Under the pieces are notes generated by a model. That model ran no database searches and had not been told where the DNA came from. It worked only from the letters and a program-made list of their open reading frames with translations. A program made the translations under genes and the position numbers. Below, piece after piece: positions 1 through 16,102 of a stretch of DNA of 64,000 nucleotides (positions within the stretch are counted from its first letter, which is position 1; the number at the start of each line of letters is the position of its first letter). This DNA is from Ulota crispa (lineage: Eukaryota > Streptophyta > Bryopsida > Orthotrichales > Orthotrichaceae): the NCBI GenBank assembly GCA_963920765.1, contig OY987244.1, forward strand, positions 25,338,358-25,402,357. Reading direction: 5' to 3'.

Positions 1-91
1 CTCTGTAGCCATAGCTCTTGGAAGGCGCAGAGCCTTTGCATAACAAATGACAGAAAAGCCAAAGGTTTCACCATGTAGATTCGAAATGTTG

Positions 92-1983
92 CTAGCTTTT
101 TCTCTCTTTGGCCCAAAAAAAGAACTTTTTTTCTTTATGTATTTTATTTGCTTTGTATCCAATTAGTTTGTCATGGCCTTCTTTATCCTCCATCAGCTTT
201 GATAAACAAGTAAATTGACGCAAGTGCATGAATAGAGTACTTTGCCGCAAATACCATAAGATCCGGTTTACGGGTTTTGGGGCTCTTAGGCTTTGATTCA
301 ATGATAAATCAAAGAATGCACCAACTAGCCTAGTACTTGATTGCTGCTTCATTTGGAAAAAAACATCAAAGATATGCTAGTAATGTTGAGGAAGAAAAAC
401 CATAAAAAGATTCCTTGTATAGAATCTGTAGCAAAACTACAAACAGAAGTTAGCAATCCAGAACGTACAAAAAAAGTTCCTAAAACACAACATAGAAAAG
501 TGACCATATTAAGAAACAAAGTCCAATAATTCAATTTAGGGAAAATTACTGAATGAATACAAGCTGTAGCTAATAGCCAAGGCATAAAAGAAGCATTTTC
601 TACAGGATCCCAAAACCACCAACCCCCCCACCCTAATTCATGATAAGCCCACCAATTTCCTAGCAATATGTCTACAGTTAAAAAACACTAGCATGTCAAG
701 ATCCAAATTTGAATTTGTTTCCACCCGTGGTATTGTGGGCCAGAGACCACTTTATTCGCGCTACGGGTCCAACCAAAATACAAAAACACAATATTTGCTT
801 TATGAACAACACGCTTAGTCCACTGGCTCTTTGTAAGATTCAGCCACTCTTTTGACCAAAGCAAAGAAGGCGACACCAAGTGCCCAAGCCCAAGCAGGCT
901 TCTATTGCATAGCAAGATGAAAGCAAAACTGGGATAAAGAGAACAAGTATTTTCAAATAGATTTTTTCTAATTTTCTTTGCATTCTCCTGAGTAATCAAA
1001 TTATTTGTTATGCGAAAGAAAGCATCAAAAATTTTGGCCTTGCTTTCCCTTTGCACTGGCAAATAGAGTGCAGAGATACCATTCATTATTTTGGCTAGAC
1101 ATAAGCAAAAACCAATAGCACTGGTGACATATCTTGCATAAATGCAGGGAGGATGTATAGCTAATATAGGATCTTGTAAAACAAGATTTAATTCTGCAAG
1201 TGATTTAGTACAAACAAATGAAATTCAAACAAAAGGATTGGAACTTGCTAATAAGAAAATAAAAATAAATAAAGGAATGCCCATATAAATTTGCCGTTCA
1301 TCAATAAAGGAAACTTTATTATTTGCATTTTGTGCCAAAAAGAAAAAATCTAAATTGTTATATAAAGCGTAAAGCAAAAAAACAAAATCTAGATTTTTTT
1401 TTTTCAACTCTTTCCCTTTTTTAAGCCTTATGGGCCTTTTATTTTCTTCTGCATTTACACCATCTTTTAACCTTTTATCTGAGAGCTCTTGAACAATACC
1501 TAAGGGCGCCGCTTTGGATTGGCTCTTGAGGGAGCTTTTATGATTTATGGTGCCAAACAAGTTTTGCAACAAATGATGTCTGAATTGTTTATTTTCTTTT
1601 TTTATGAAGGAAGCGGAGCAAAAAGCCACAAGCAATCTACAAAAAAAAGAGATTTTTTTGCCCCCTCGTTTTGAAACATTGCAAGGTTGAACCCGATGAC
1701 CCAAAAAAAATCCATAGAAACTTAGGATCCAACACCATAATAACAAATTGCCCTCATGATTAGATCATATTCCTGATATTTTATAAAATTAAGGCGCATT
1801 AGCATTTGAGTTGGTAAATACATTGTAATTGAAAAAATTAGAAGAAATATAGCAAGACAAAACACCAAAAAAAGAAATAGTAAAGAGAAAAAAATAAAAT
1901 GAAATAGCCGCAGGTCTTTTGTTGTAAGTTAATGCGACAAAAATACTCAGTACTAAAAAATAATGGCCCAATTCATTATACAT
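92..1983 (-). pseudogene. ccmFN: ccmFN-like cytochrome c maturation gene, broken
   Basis: In mitochondria, CcmF is the inner-membrane haem lyase subunit that joins haem to apocytochrome c. The reading frame starts [15 protein letters not shown] and can be followed through four open pieces (1983-1789, 1746-1225, 1086-688, 666-349), all in one frame and separated only by in-frame stops. A fifth piece (352-92) lies in another frame. The tryptophan-rich haem-handling motif [19 protein letters not shown] is intact near 596-652. Lesions seen: a TAA just after NANAP, a TGA where a Trp is expected at ILTC-type context upstream of SNHEG, a TGA after NPFV, a TAG after WILTC, and a one-T deletion in the T run near 360 that shifts the frame before MKQQSS. 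ccmC lies just upstream on the same strand. Confidence 0.9.
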
Positions 1984-2112
1984 TTTAGTAAATTTTGCTT
2001 ATAATTAGCAAAAAAAATAGATTTTTTTGCGTTTTTAAACGCAGAGCGTTGCTTTGCTTCCCTCAAAGCCTTGAACAACGTGCTTAAACCAATACTAAAA
2101 GTCCACCTTTCC

Positions 2113-2871
2113 TTAGGTGCTTTTGCTTGATCTGTTGTTTGTATAAAAAGAAACTTGTTTTCTATTGTTGTTTTGCAAATTTATTTGACTTTTTACAAAA
2201 AAACTAGAAAAAGATAAAATAATTTGACGTGTTTCCAAAATAAAAAAAATCCCGCTTAAACAAAGAAAGCTAGTAAGGATTAACAAGATTGGAATGAGCA
2301 TAGAAATCTGTATTGAAGTACCAAATTGGCTAATGCTAGAAGGTTGATGCAATGTATTCCACCAGTTTACAGAACATTTAATTATTGGTATATTTATTAA
2401 CCCTATACAAATAAAAATAGAAGCAACGTCCACGGATAACTGTTGAAAATGCAATACACCTAAATAAGTAAAGAACAAGATTAATACAGAGGTTAGATGA
2501 GCATTCCACACCCAAAAGGTACCCCACATAGGTTTACCCCAAAAACCCCCGGTTAATAGGATAAACAATGTAAACAAAGCACCTATTTTGGCGCCGCTTT
2601 TGGAAAATAACTGAAAAAGCGGAGGTTTTGTTAATAAGAATAACACACTGCTGATAGCCATTGCGATATAAATAAGTAAACTCATCCAAGCCGCTAGAAC
2701 ATGCACATAGATAATGCCATAATTTTCACCTTGTTGAAAATTGGATGGTGCTACCCAAATACTTAAGTAATTAGCCATTGCTGCTAAGAACCAACAAAAT
2801 CCAATGAGAATTCGTGCATAGCAAAAAGAGCATAACATGATCAAATAAGGTTGTAGTATTTCAAAATACAT
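2113..2871 (-). CDS. ccmC: ccmC-like haem delivery protein, frame open but key residue changed
   Basis: CcmC is a six-helix inner-membrane protein that presents haem to CcmE in system I cytochrome c maturation. The 252-residue frame is open from MYFEILQPYLIML to a TGA stop and has the family signatures WVAPSNFQQGENYGIIYVH, GKPMWGTFWVW and WWNTLHQPSSI. The WWD haem motif normally reads WGTFWVWDARLTS. Here it reads WGTFWVWNAHLTS, so the conserved Asp has become Asn and the Arg has become His, both G-to-A changes. This supports a decaying nuclear copy even though no stop is present. The gene lies between ccmFN and ccmB, all on the minus strand, as in bryophyte mitochondria. Confidence 0.9.
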   Translation of the reverse strand: MYFEILQPYLIMLCSFCYARILIGFCWFLAAMANYLSIWVAPSNFQQGENYGIIYVHVLAAWMSLLIYIAMAISSVLFLLTKPPLFQLFSKSGAKIGALFTLFILLTGGFWGKPMWGTFWVWNAHLTSVLILFFTYLGVLHFQQLSVDVASIFICIGLINIPIIKCSVNWWNTLHQPSSISQFGTSIQISMLIPILLILTSFLCLSGIFFILETRQIILSFSSFFVKSQINLQNNNRKQVSFYTNNRSSKST

Positions 2872-3379
2872 AGGGATTTTCTAACGTTTTATCATAAAAT
2901 AATAATCCATCAATGGCCCAGCTAGAAAAAAAATATGGATCATTTTGTGCTAATTATTGAAAATTTGATAGCTTTTTTTTCTGCTTGATTTGCTCTTTGC
3001 TTTGTGGAAATCTACCAAAAAAAAGCCAGCCTAGCAAAGAAACAAATTTTCTTTGCTGAGCGCTGCGCTTTGAAGCGCTTTACTAATAGGCCTTCCTAAG
3101 ATATCTATAATGCAAAAAAAAAGAAGCTTTGCGCTCTACTAAGCTGGATCATTTGCATCTGGGCGACCTAGAAATAGTTTTCTTACCCAAACTTCACCAA
3201 ATCCCCGCTTTCTTCTTTTGCCAAAATTAGACAGTGTATAGGATGGAGTCTAGTATAGAAAATAAATACAAAAGGAAAAGGATATATATATTCAAAAGAA
3301 TACATATATATATTCTTTTTTTATTTGCTCCACAATATTTACAATGAGTGAGCCGGTACACCCGCAAAGGCAATCAATC
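2872..3379. other. Mitochondrial spacer between ccmC and ccmB
   Basis: No gene is recognised in these roughly 500 bases. They hold A/T homopolymers, a pair of short AT dinucleotide tracts around 3283-3312 that form an inverted repeat, and short GC-bearing fragments such as gctttgcgct that recur in the other organelle spacers of this window. Confidence 0.6.
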
Positions 3380-4011
3380 CTATTGGCTTATCAACTTTTG
3401 TAAAGTAATTGAAACCAAAATAGGATAAAGAAATAAAAACAAAAGTAAATATCCCATTAATAGAAGAACATGAAACCATTCTATTTCGGTAGAAGCGCAA
3501 AAGATAATTAAGGGTAATAGAGTGGGTAAAGTGGTAAGATTTTGCAAACTGTTCCAACTATGAGATATTATTCCAAGAGCCAAACAAGAATGAATACCAC
3601 ACATAAGAGAAAATATCAGACTTTCTATAATAAGGGTGAACCAATTCATTTTGAGTTGATCAAATTAGTATAGAAGTTGTACCACTGGAAAGTACCAAAA
3701 ATACCACTCTTTTGCAGAACCCAATGACCTACCAATTTAGAAAGTAATATTTTTTGCAAACAATAGCCGCTTGAACAATACAATTCGAGTGTACCATCTT
3801 CAAAATCATTCTGAAGAAAACGTTCGGGAAGAAAAGAAAACAATAAAGAAATCCAAATTAGACCTAAATGAAATTGACATAAGAAGTCTTTAGAAAAGCC
3901 TATCATTAAGGGCATGACTACGATATATGACAGAAATAGAGAAAAAGTCGTTATTAGTGTAGATGAATTAAGTAAAATCTGTTGATAAAAAAGTTTTAGA
4001 AGGAGTTTCAA
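3380..4011 (-). pseudogene. ccmB: ccmB-like haem exporter subunit, frameshifted
   Basis: CcmB is the membrane subunit of the CcmAB ABC transporter of cytochrome c maturation. The N-terminal part (4011 down to about 3690) contains PERFLQNDFEDGTLELYC, the motif at the start of the CcmB family. The C-terminal part continues in another frame from MNWFTLIIESLIF at 3649 to VSITLQKLISQ and a stop at 3380, and includes GIISHSWNSLQNLTTLP and PLIIFCASTEIEWFH. A net single-base loss near 3685-3695 separates the two pieces. Joined, they would give a protein of about 210 residues, the usual size. The start lies 18 bp from the rps2 stop, a typical organelle spacing. Confidence 0.9.
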
Positions 4012-4029
4012 GCTTCTTTTTCTCCATTT

Positions 4030-4794
4030 TCAATCCAAAAAAAACAATCTAGAGATTGTTTTTTTAGCTAGGGGCCTGCGGCCTTGACTTAAGGATTTTT
4101 GCAAGAGCGGCCAAGCACTTTGTGAAAGAATGACTATTTTTGTAATCAAATTACAAAATAGATATACAAAATGTATAGAATCATCATTCACTAGAATGGA
4201 ATAAGTTATTAATTTTTGTAATCTGTTTGTAATATTAGAATCCACCAAAGATATTATAGGTATTTGTAATTGATTGGCTTCAAGTATAGCCATAGAATTT
4301 TTATTTGCATTTATTATTACTAAACAATCTAGAATATCGTGTGTCATGATTCCTTCAAAACAATTTTGCATCTTTCTAAAATGCAGAAAAAAATTGAAGA
4401 GCAACAATATAGAGGCATCTTTAAATTTGGAATGCACAAAGAAATTCCGAAAGTGTTTTTGTACATTTTTCATATGTTTGCAATTGGTCAAAAATTCCCC
4501 AATCCATTTATGATTGATATAGCTCTGATTGGTTGTTTTTGCCATTTGTTGAACTACTTTATTATATTTTGAATTGGTATTTACTACTAAAAAATGGCCT
4601 TTTGCATAAATAATAGATTCAATAAAATTACAAGCCCTTTGTAAACAAATAAGTGTTTTTTCTAAATTAATAATAGCCATTTCATTTCTAAATCTGTATA
4701 AATTCCCTTGAAAATCAAAAGTAGGTATTTGACGGCCCAGATATGCATTTGTACTTAATAATTTTTGAATAACCAACAAACTAGAATTGTACAT
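4030..4794 (-). CDS. rps2: rps2, mitochondrial small-subunit ribosomal protein S2 (open frame in the NUMT)
   Basis: This 254-residue open frame matches bryophyte mitochondrial Rps2: it starts MYNSSLLVIQKLLSTNAYLG and contains NEMAIINLEKTLICLQRAC, INHKWIGEFLTN and the S2 block DCLVIINANKNSMAILEA followed by QIPIISLVDSN. These are the conserved S2 segments for rRNA and uS-protein contacts in the mitoribosome. No stop or frameshift is seen, but His, Arg and acidic positions are replaced in the same transition-biased way as in the neighbours, so I expect it to be inactive. It lies upstream of ccmB on the minus strand and is followed on the other side by a tRNA-Phe-like sequence on the plus strand. 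Confidence 0.9.
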   Translation of the reverse strand: MYNSSLLVIQKLLSTNAYLGRQIPTFDFQGNLYRFRNEMAIINLEKTLICLQRACNFIESIIYAKGHFLVVNTNSKYNKVVQQMAKTTNQSYINHKWIGEFLTNCKHMKNVQKHFRNFFVHSKFKDASILLLFNFFLHFRKMQNCFEGIMTHDILDCLVIINANKNSMAILEANQLQIPIISLVDSNITNRLQKLITYSILVNDDSIHFVYLFCNLITKIVILSQSAWPLLQKSLSQGRRPLAKKTISRLFFLD

Positions 4795-4814
4795 AGTTCC
4801 TTTTTTTAATTTTT

Positions 4815-4888
4815 GTTTAGATAGCTCAGGTGGTTAGAGCAAAGGACTAGAAATTATTGTGTTAGTGGTTCAAATCCACTTCTAAACA
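4815..4888 (+). tRNA. trnF: Degenerate tRNA-Phe-like gene
   Basis: The sequence folds as a 74-nt tRNA. The acceptor arm gtttaga pairs perfectly with tctaaac, the D arm is gctc/gagc, and the T arm is agtgg-ttcaaat-ccact with a normal loop. The overall sequence resembles plant mitochondrial tRNA-Phe(GAA). The anticodon loop reads ctagaaa, so the triplet is AGA rather than GAA, and the anticodon stem has at least one mismatch (aagga against ttatt). It is best read as a decayed tRNA-Phe, not as a true tRNA-Ser. Confidence 0.7.
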
Positions 4889-5013
4889 CAATAGAGTGAA
4901 GCTTTCTATTAAAGAATTTTTAAGGAGTTCAAATCTTAAAAGAATAAAGTGGTCTGAGAGTTGATCTTGCAGTGGCTTTAAACAAAAGCATGCTTCGTTC
5001 CGGAGACTGCTTC

Positions 5014-5017
<4 letters not shown>

Positions 5018-5081
<64 letters not shown>
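5018..5081. repeat. AT dinucleotide microsatellite
   Basis: An uninterrupted AT/TA dinucleotide run of about 64 bp lies in the spacer between the two tRNAs. Shorter runs of the same kind occur at 6856-6878, 17097-17121, 17298-17313 and 17372-17390, all inside the mitochondrial-derived segment. Confidence 0.95.
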
Positions 5082-5087
<6 letters not shown>

Positions 5088-5279
5088 TTGCTTCTTATCT
5101 TCAAGAAAAAGCAACTTCAAAGTTTGAAGGCCTTGCCAAAAGGTCGCGGGCGCTTAGCTGGTTGTTGCCTGCATTGTCTGTGTTACAGACGGCAGGTAAG
5201 TATAGAGGTTGATCAAAGTTTTTTACCTTCCTTAAATAAGAAAGTGCAGTACTTGTAAAGAAACGGTAAAATTTAAAGT

Positions 5280-5350
5280 AGGCTAAAGACGGATTTGAAC
5301 CATCTTTCTAGGATTTGCAATCCAATACATTACCTTTATGTTACTTAGCC
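5280..5350 (-). tRNA. trnC: tRNA-Cys(GCA)
   Basis: On the minus strand, ggctaag pairs with the tttagcc end as the acceptor stem. The anticodon arm is ggatt-gca-aatcc, giving anticodon GCA for cysteine, and the T arm is gatgg-ttcaaat-ccgtc. All four arms are recognisable, although the D arm (gtaacataaaggtaa) is weak. It lies downstream of the tRNA-Phe-like gene and points the opposite way, towards rps2. Confidence 0.8.
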
Positions 5351-5761
5351 ATTTTATTTCTATTTTTGATATAAAAAAATGAATGAAAGGCCACAGTCTT
5401 TGCAGCCCCTTAGGCCTTATTTGTTAAGAGCCGCGTGTGTATTCACGCGGGGACAATATCAGACTCTTTTTTTGCGAGATAGGCTAATTGGTGATAGAAA
5501 ATGGATGATATCAACATTAAAAAATCTATACTTTTTTTTTCATGGCTTTGAGCAAAAAGCTGTATGACACAAAACTATCATGTGCGGCTTTGTAAAAGGG
5601 CACAACAATAGCAGCCCAAATTTTGCCCCACTCTCTAGCAATTACTATGTAATTGCATTCCTCATGAAACTGAGTATGAGAAGGCATCGTGGTCTGAAAG
5701 CCTCTCTAAGCAGATGAATCAAGTTAAAAAATAAGTACTAAAAAAAAGAAAAAAAAGCAAC
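5351..5761 (+). other. Spacer with a group II intron domain V-like hairpin
   Basis: Within this stretch, 5556-5591 reads aaagctgtatgac then acaaaa then ctatcatgtgcggcttt. This has the shape of group II intron domain V (AGC..GUAUG, short loop, CAUGUrCGG). It therefore looks like the 3' end of a lost or truncated group II intron. The downstream bases up to the rps1 start translate weakly and I do not recognise an exon. Confidence 0.4.
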
Positions 5762-6571
5762 ATGAGCTTTACTCAACTATTTCCCCAATATAATTCTAGT
5801 TTGAATCCATTACGTGGAAGCGCTATATAATGTTTAGTTAAAAAATTACGACAAAACATTATATTGGTGAATACAAGGTTGAAAACTCCAATAATTTGTT
5901 TCCAACATGAGCTGAAAAAAGTGCCAATCACTAAGCAAACAAGGTTTATTTTGGGAATTGAAGATGTGGAAGTGTTTGGTGAACCAAAAATGCTTTTGTC
6001 AAAACCACTAGAAAGAAAATGGAAAAGCAAACTAGTTTGGACCGAACTAACTAAAATTTGGCAAAGTGACCGGAATTTGATCAAAGGGTTTATTTTGAAT
6101 TTAGTCAAAGGAGATTATGCGGTAGCAATTGCAGGTCATATAGCTTTTCTTCCAAAGAGTCTTTGCAAAAATCAAAAAGTATTTCATAGTCAATGGAGAA
6201 TCTTCTCCATTTTGAACATGAACTCAAAAATTGGCAATATCATAGTAAAAGAAATTGGTGATGGTAAACTAGATTATTCTTTGCCAGCAAAACCGCGTAA
6301 AAAACAAGTAAAGCGTTTAGGCACAAAGCGGAAACACTTGCAAAACACACAAAAAAACACATTTTTTCATAAATATGAAAAGACCAAAAAAAAGAAAAAG
6401 AAAAATTTGAGTTTTATTCCTATGGTCTTTACAACCCAAAAGACCAAACAAAGCTTAAAGTGCTTAGGCCCAAAGCCTCAAGCCCACACTAAGAAAACGC
6501 ATGAAAATACGGAAGAATCCATCACAAATAATGTATCTAGACTCAAAGATCAAGGCCGGGCAAGGAATTAA
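5762..6571 (+). pseudogene. rps1: rps1, mitochondrial ribosomal protein S1, interrupted by an early stop
   Basis: The frame starts MSFTQLFPQYNSSLNPLRGS, characteristic of bryophyte mitochondrial Rps1, then meets an in-frame TAA at 5828-5830 where Gln (CAA) is expected. After it the same frame runs open to the TAA at 6569-6571. It includes NTRLKTPIICFQHELKKVPI, an S1 RNA-binding segment (KGFILNLVKGDYAVAIAG then HIAFLPKSL), and a very basic tail rich in KTKKKKKK and PKPQAH. Total length is 269 codons, close to the liverwort/moss protein. The single nonsense change is a C-to-T. It precedes atp8 on the same strand. Confidence 0.9.
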
Positions 6572-7058
6572 AGTTTGTTGGTGTGTTAATGCAAAGCAAC
6601 TAAAGAACTAGGTTTGAAGAAAGGATGGCATGGAAATGACCAATTAGTGTGACTACAAGCAATTTATCATTGCCCCATATACCCATGTGGAAACTTGATA
6701 CCTCAATGATGGAATGGATAGTAGTGGAAATATTAGTAGCTTTAGTTAACCTATCTATTTCTCATTCTATAAGCTTAAAAAAGATTTTTTTTTGTCTAGA
6801 CTCCAAAACAATCATGGTGTTCGCTTTGTGTTATGTAGAATACTAATAACAAAAATATATATATATATATATATATATAAATCATGATTCTAGTTTTTTC
6901 ACCAATTTTTCCTTCTTCAATTTCTCATGAAAATCTGCGGCCCGTTTGGCAGGTTTTGCTTAAAGAGCTTTAACATTAAGGGCTCAAAGAATAAAACTTG
7001 TTTTCTTCTCTTGTGATTCAATAAAAATATTTGAATTAGCAAAGAAAAAGTAAAAAAA
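6572..7058 (+). other. Spacer between rps1 and atp8, no gene recognised
   Basis: Only a short frame of 65 codons (6649-6846) is present and it resembles nothing I know. The spacer also has an AT microsatellite at 6856-6878 and A/T runs. Confidence 0.5.
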
Positions 7059-7580
7059 ATGCCTCAACTAGATCAATTTACCTATTTAACGCAATTTGTT
7101 TGGTTATATGTTTTTTATATGGCCTTTTGTGTATTATTATATAATGATGGATTACCCAAACATCGTCGCATTCTCAAATTACAAAAACAGCTGATTTTGC
7201 ATCAAAATGTAGGCACAAAGCCGAGCGATTACAGTGTTGAACAGGACGTTGTTTTCAAATAATGCTTTGATACCAGTATATCCAATCTATACTCAAGTGT
7301 ATTTGGAGCATCCAAGTAGTGTAACAAAATGGTAAAAAGCTTAAATGCTTCAATTAAAACGACTGAATAAATCTTATGTATGTTCCTTAGGAGAAATTAG
7401 TGTCTCACAAGTAATAAAAAAAACTCACTTTCAATTATGAGTCCCTCTACTTATCATATAACTTCTTTAGCGTCACATCAAACCGCAGCTCTTAACAAAA
7501 TCTATGTTTTACGCAGACAAAGGAACACCCTAGTAAATATCAAGAACGGACCAAGAAAAAAGAAAAATACAAATGCGTAA
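7059..7580 (+). pseudogene. atp8: atp8 (ymf19), ATP synthase subunit 8, broken
   Basis: Subunit 8 is a short membrane component of the mitochondrial F0 stator. The frame starts MPQLDQFTYLTQFVWLYVFY, the hallmark of plant Atp8, and runs 67 codons to a TAA after EQDVVFK, where plant proteins continue. The continuation is visible: CFDTSIS in the same frame, a further TAG where Trp is expected before CNKMVKSLN, and then frameshifts around 7350-7440. The conserved end [19 protein letters not shown] can be read at about 7491-7547. The last codons overlap the start of atp4 by 8 bp. Confidence 0.88.
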
Positions 7581-8123
7581 ATTTATTATATTTGCTGTTT
7601 TAATTTTTAGTGTTTTAAGTTCAAAACAAATCTTAATTTATAATGAAGAAATTATTGTAGCTTTAAGTTTTGTAGGTTTTGTTATATTTAGTCAAAAAAC
7701 CTTGGTGAAACTCTAAAAGCTACTTCTGATGCGCAAAGCAAAGCTCTTCTTTTAGAATTACAGCAATTGATGAGTTATCAAGAAGCTCTGTTGTCCGAGT
7801 TGAAGAAACAGCATGAATTATGTAATATAAGTTTGCGTTCAAGTACGCAAATGATTGGAGAATCTTGTATAAATGATCTGCTTACGCGCTACGCATCTAA
7901 GTGCAAACAGATAGTGCAAGCTGTGTTATGCCAACAAGTAGAGCAAAAGTTGAAAACACTGTTAGCTATTCAAGAGCAGTCTTGCAGCAATTTACAAGAG
8001 AAGATAGTCACATGTTTTTGCGAAACAATTTGTGACAAATTTTGCTTTTCTAAATTGCAAAAACATCAGTCAAAACTAGTTCAACAAAGCATGGTATTAT
8101 TGAAAGATGGAGTTCTGAAATGA
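7573..8123 (+). pseudogene. atp4: atp4 (ymf39), ATP synthase subunit b-like, frameshifted
   Basis: Atp4 forms the peripheral stalk of ATP synthase. The N-terminal frame [20 protein letters not shown] begins inside the end of atp8 and contains [22 protein letters not shown] one-T deletion near 7702 (expected Thr-Phe-Gly, now cttggtgaaactc) shifts the frame. The rest continues open from about 7707 with [20 protein letters not shown] and a helical stretch ending [14 protein letters not shown] at 8123. Several Cys and Gln codons ([24 protein letters not shown]) stand where Arg is usual, consistent with CG-to-TG or CA decay. The stop codon overlaps the cox1 ATG (ATGA). Confidence 0.88.
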
Positions 8124-8327
8124 ACAATTTTGCACAAAGATGGCTATTTTCCACAAACCACAAAGATATAGGGACTCTCTATTGCATTTTTGGTGCCATT
8201 GCCAAAGTCATGGGTACATGCTTCTCAGTACTAATTTGTATGGAATTAGCACAGCCCAGCAATCAAATTCTTGGCAGAAATCATCAACTTTATAATGTGT
8301 TAATAACAGCTCACGCTTTTTTAATGA

Positions 8328-10263
<1,936 letters not shown>

Positions 10264-10376
10264 CTATTTTTAACATGCGTGGGCCAAAAACGACCATGCA
10301 TAGATTACCCCTATTTGTATGGTCCGTATTAGTGACAGCATTCCTACTTTTATTATCTCTTCCAATATTGGCAGGT

Positions 10377-13821
<3,445 letters not shown>

Positions 13822-13852
13822 TAGGATTTATCTTTCTGTTTATTGTAGGGGG

Positions 13853-15595
13853 GTGCAACGTGCTACCAGAATGGATGACGTTTACTTTGTCATAACCCCA
13901 GAAATGGCAACAGACGGACGTATTCTCTCTCTAGTTGACGTGTAGGGGAGACCTTAGAAGCAAAGATGAGTAGGGTGAAAAAACCCCTCCTTTGGGGGCT
14001 TCCGAAAGGTGGTGCCCTAAAATGGCAACAGAAGGAACCAAAAACAATTAGGTAATTTGCACTAACGAGAGGCAAACCCAGTGGACCCCTTGCCGGGTCA
14101 ACACATCAACTCTCTCAAAAATCTCGTACATGGCCAAATGGCAGTAGGGTGCAAGCAATTCAAGGCTCAAGTAAGCCTCGCCCGCTATGAAGGACTTGAA
14201 GTTCCCAATCCCAACACCTAACCAGATGACGCCATTTCTGTCAAGCACAAGACAGCATGGAACCCACCAATTTACTTTGTTGAGGAGGCCCTCGACAAAT
14301 GAGGTTTGGAAAAATCTTTTTGCTCTACTCTTGCTACTCGGGCTAGGCGCACAAGCGTGTGAGGACTTCACTAGTCAGGCGGATAACTAACCTGATAGCG
14401 AAAGAACTGCATTCCATTCTCAACAACAACAAAAGCAACTTTAACAACAACCTTAACCCTTGCAGATTTCTATTTCAAGGAGACCTAATCAAGTTGGCAT
14501 ACAAATGTTTTAGTTTTCAACCCTTGCATTTATTTAGCCCTTCGGTGTCATTGAAACTGGAGTGCAAAAGCACCACTGAGCTTTGAAAGGGCATAGAACA
14601 AAATACTACGGCAACATCTACCATTTCATTTTGGTAAACTTGTTGAAAAAAAGATAGGAGACTTATACAATTCGTTTTGTTGGCGCGTTGAGCAAAATAC
14701 GAGAGGACTACAAAAGCTGAATCCTAAGAGGAATATGCAACTACTATTTGTTTGTTGATAAGTTCTACCAATTAACAAATGAAATGAAACTTGTCATCAG
14801 GAGCTGCTGTGTTTGCACTCTAATCATACTAAAAAAAGCAAACGCCTTACAATTACAATGGGACGGATTAAAACAAGAGGCTGCAGGCTTCTCCAGAAGT
14901 GATATATCAACATCATTTTCCAGGGAAAGGAACTTGGAATTAAATCAAAGGTTACTTTTTGGTGTTTTGCAGTTATAGAAGTCTGAACCAAAACAAGAAG
15001 AGCACGCAAGTATGTTGGAAAACCCCAACCAAAAAGCTTGGTCCTGCTACGCCTCTTTTCAAAAGGCTACGCGGCAGATCTATACTGGACAATACCAGAT
15101 GCCTAGTCAACAAATCCGGACCAATAAAGAGGACACAACAATAGCAGCACAAGTTGAGCCAACTCAATAAGAACATCTCACAGATAAACGAGATGCTACC
15201 CAGACTAAAAGCTCATGAAATTGAGAAAGTTGTTGCAGGGGCACGGCAATATAGAATAGAATAGAATATATGTTGCGCCCTTGCTGCCGCGTTATTTTTT
15301 GGCTACACTTGCCAAGCTCAAGCATGAGAGAGCCGACCACGGAAAATACTTCTTTGGGCTCTCTCTCCTTGATCAAAAAGATAAACTCAGAGGGAAAAAA
15401 AAGAAATCGGAGAAGCACCGCAGCCTTGTTCGACACGTCGATATAGGCTATGAAACCTGTGCCAAGTTGTGAGAGAATTAAACGAGCGGGCAAGCCGTAT
15501 GATGGAAAAACTATCATGTACGGTTACGAGAGAGGTGCACTAAAAGCGCAAGGGAAACCCAAAATTGGCCCCACGCAAGTAAGGGCACCTACTCT
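13853..15595 (+). other. cox1i1064g2: Group II intron in cox1 (site 1064)
   Basis: The intron starts gtgcaacg after the exon end gtagggg and stops before cactacaatagtattggcc. Domain V is well preserved around 15482-15530: gcaagccgtatgatgg, aaaaac, tatcatgtacggttac. The 3' boundary is uncertain by a few bases because the first exon codons have mutated. No protein gene is recognised in its 1.7 kb. Part of it (15196-15325) is almost the same as part of the atp9 intron at the end of the insertion. Confidence 0.8.
15196..15325 (+). repeat. Repeat shared with the atp9 intron (copy 1)
   Basis: From cagactaaaagctcatgaaa through the tandem gaatagaata stretch to ggctacacttgccaagc, this segment matches the reverse complement of 18,443-18,555 with few differences. 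Both copies lie in group II introns at equivalent distances from domain V, so they are likely homologous intron domains rather than a transposon. Confidence 0.85.
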
Positions 15596-16102
15596 ACTCT
15601 CACTACAATAGTATTGGCCAATTCTGGGATGGACATCGCTCTACATGATACTTATTATGTGGTTGCACATTTCCATTATGTTCTTTCTATGGGAGCTGTT
15701 TTTGCTTTATTTGCAAGATTCTACTATTGGATAGGGAAAAAAATTGGTCTTCAATATCCAGAGACTTTAGGTCAAATTCATTTTCGGATCACTTTTTTTG
15801 GTGTGAACTTGACTTTTTTTCCTATGCATATTTTAGGTCTTGCAGGTATGCCATGTCACATTCCAGATTATTCAGATGTTTATGCTGGATGGAATGCCTT
15901 TAGTAGTTTTGGCTCGTATGTTTCTGTAGTAGGAATTTTGTGTTTCTTTGTAGTAGTTTTTTTTACTCTAACCAGTGAAAACAAGTGTGTTTCAAGTCCT
16001 TGGGCTATTGAATAGAATTCAACGACACTTGAATGGATGGTCAAAAGCCCTCCGGCATTTCACACTTTTTCAAAACTTCCGGTTATCAAGGAAAGCATTT
16101 AG

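Noticed and set aside
3339-3557. 72-codon minus-strand frame overlapping the end of ccmB
   Set aside because: It is an out-of-frame reading of ccmB.
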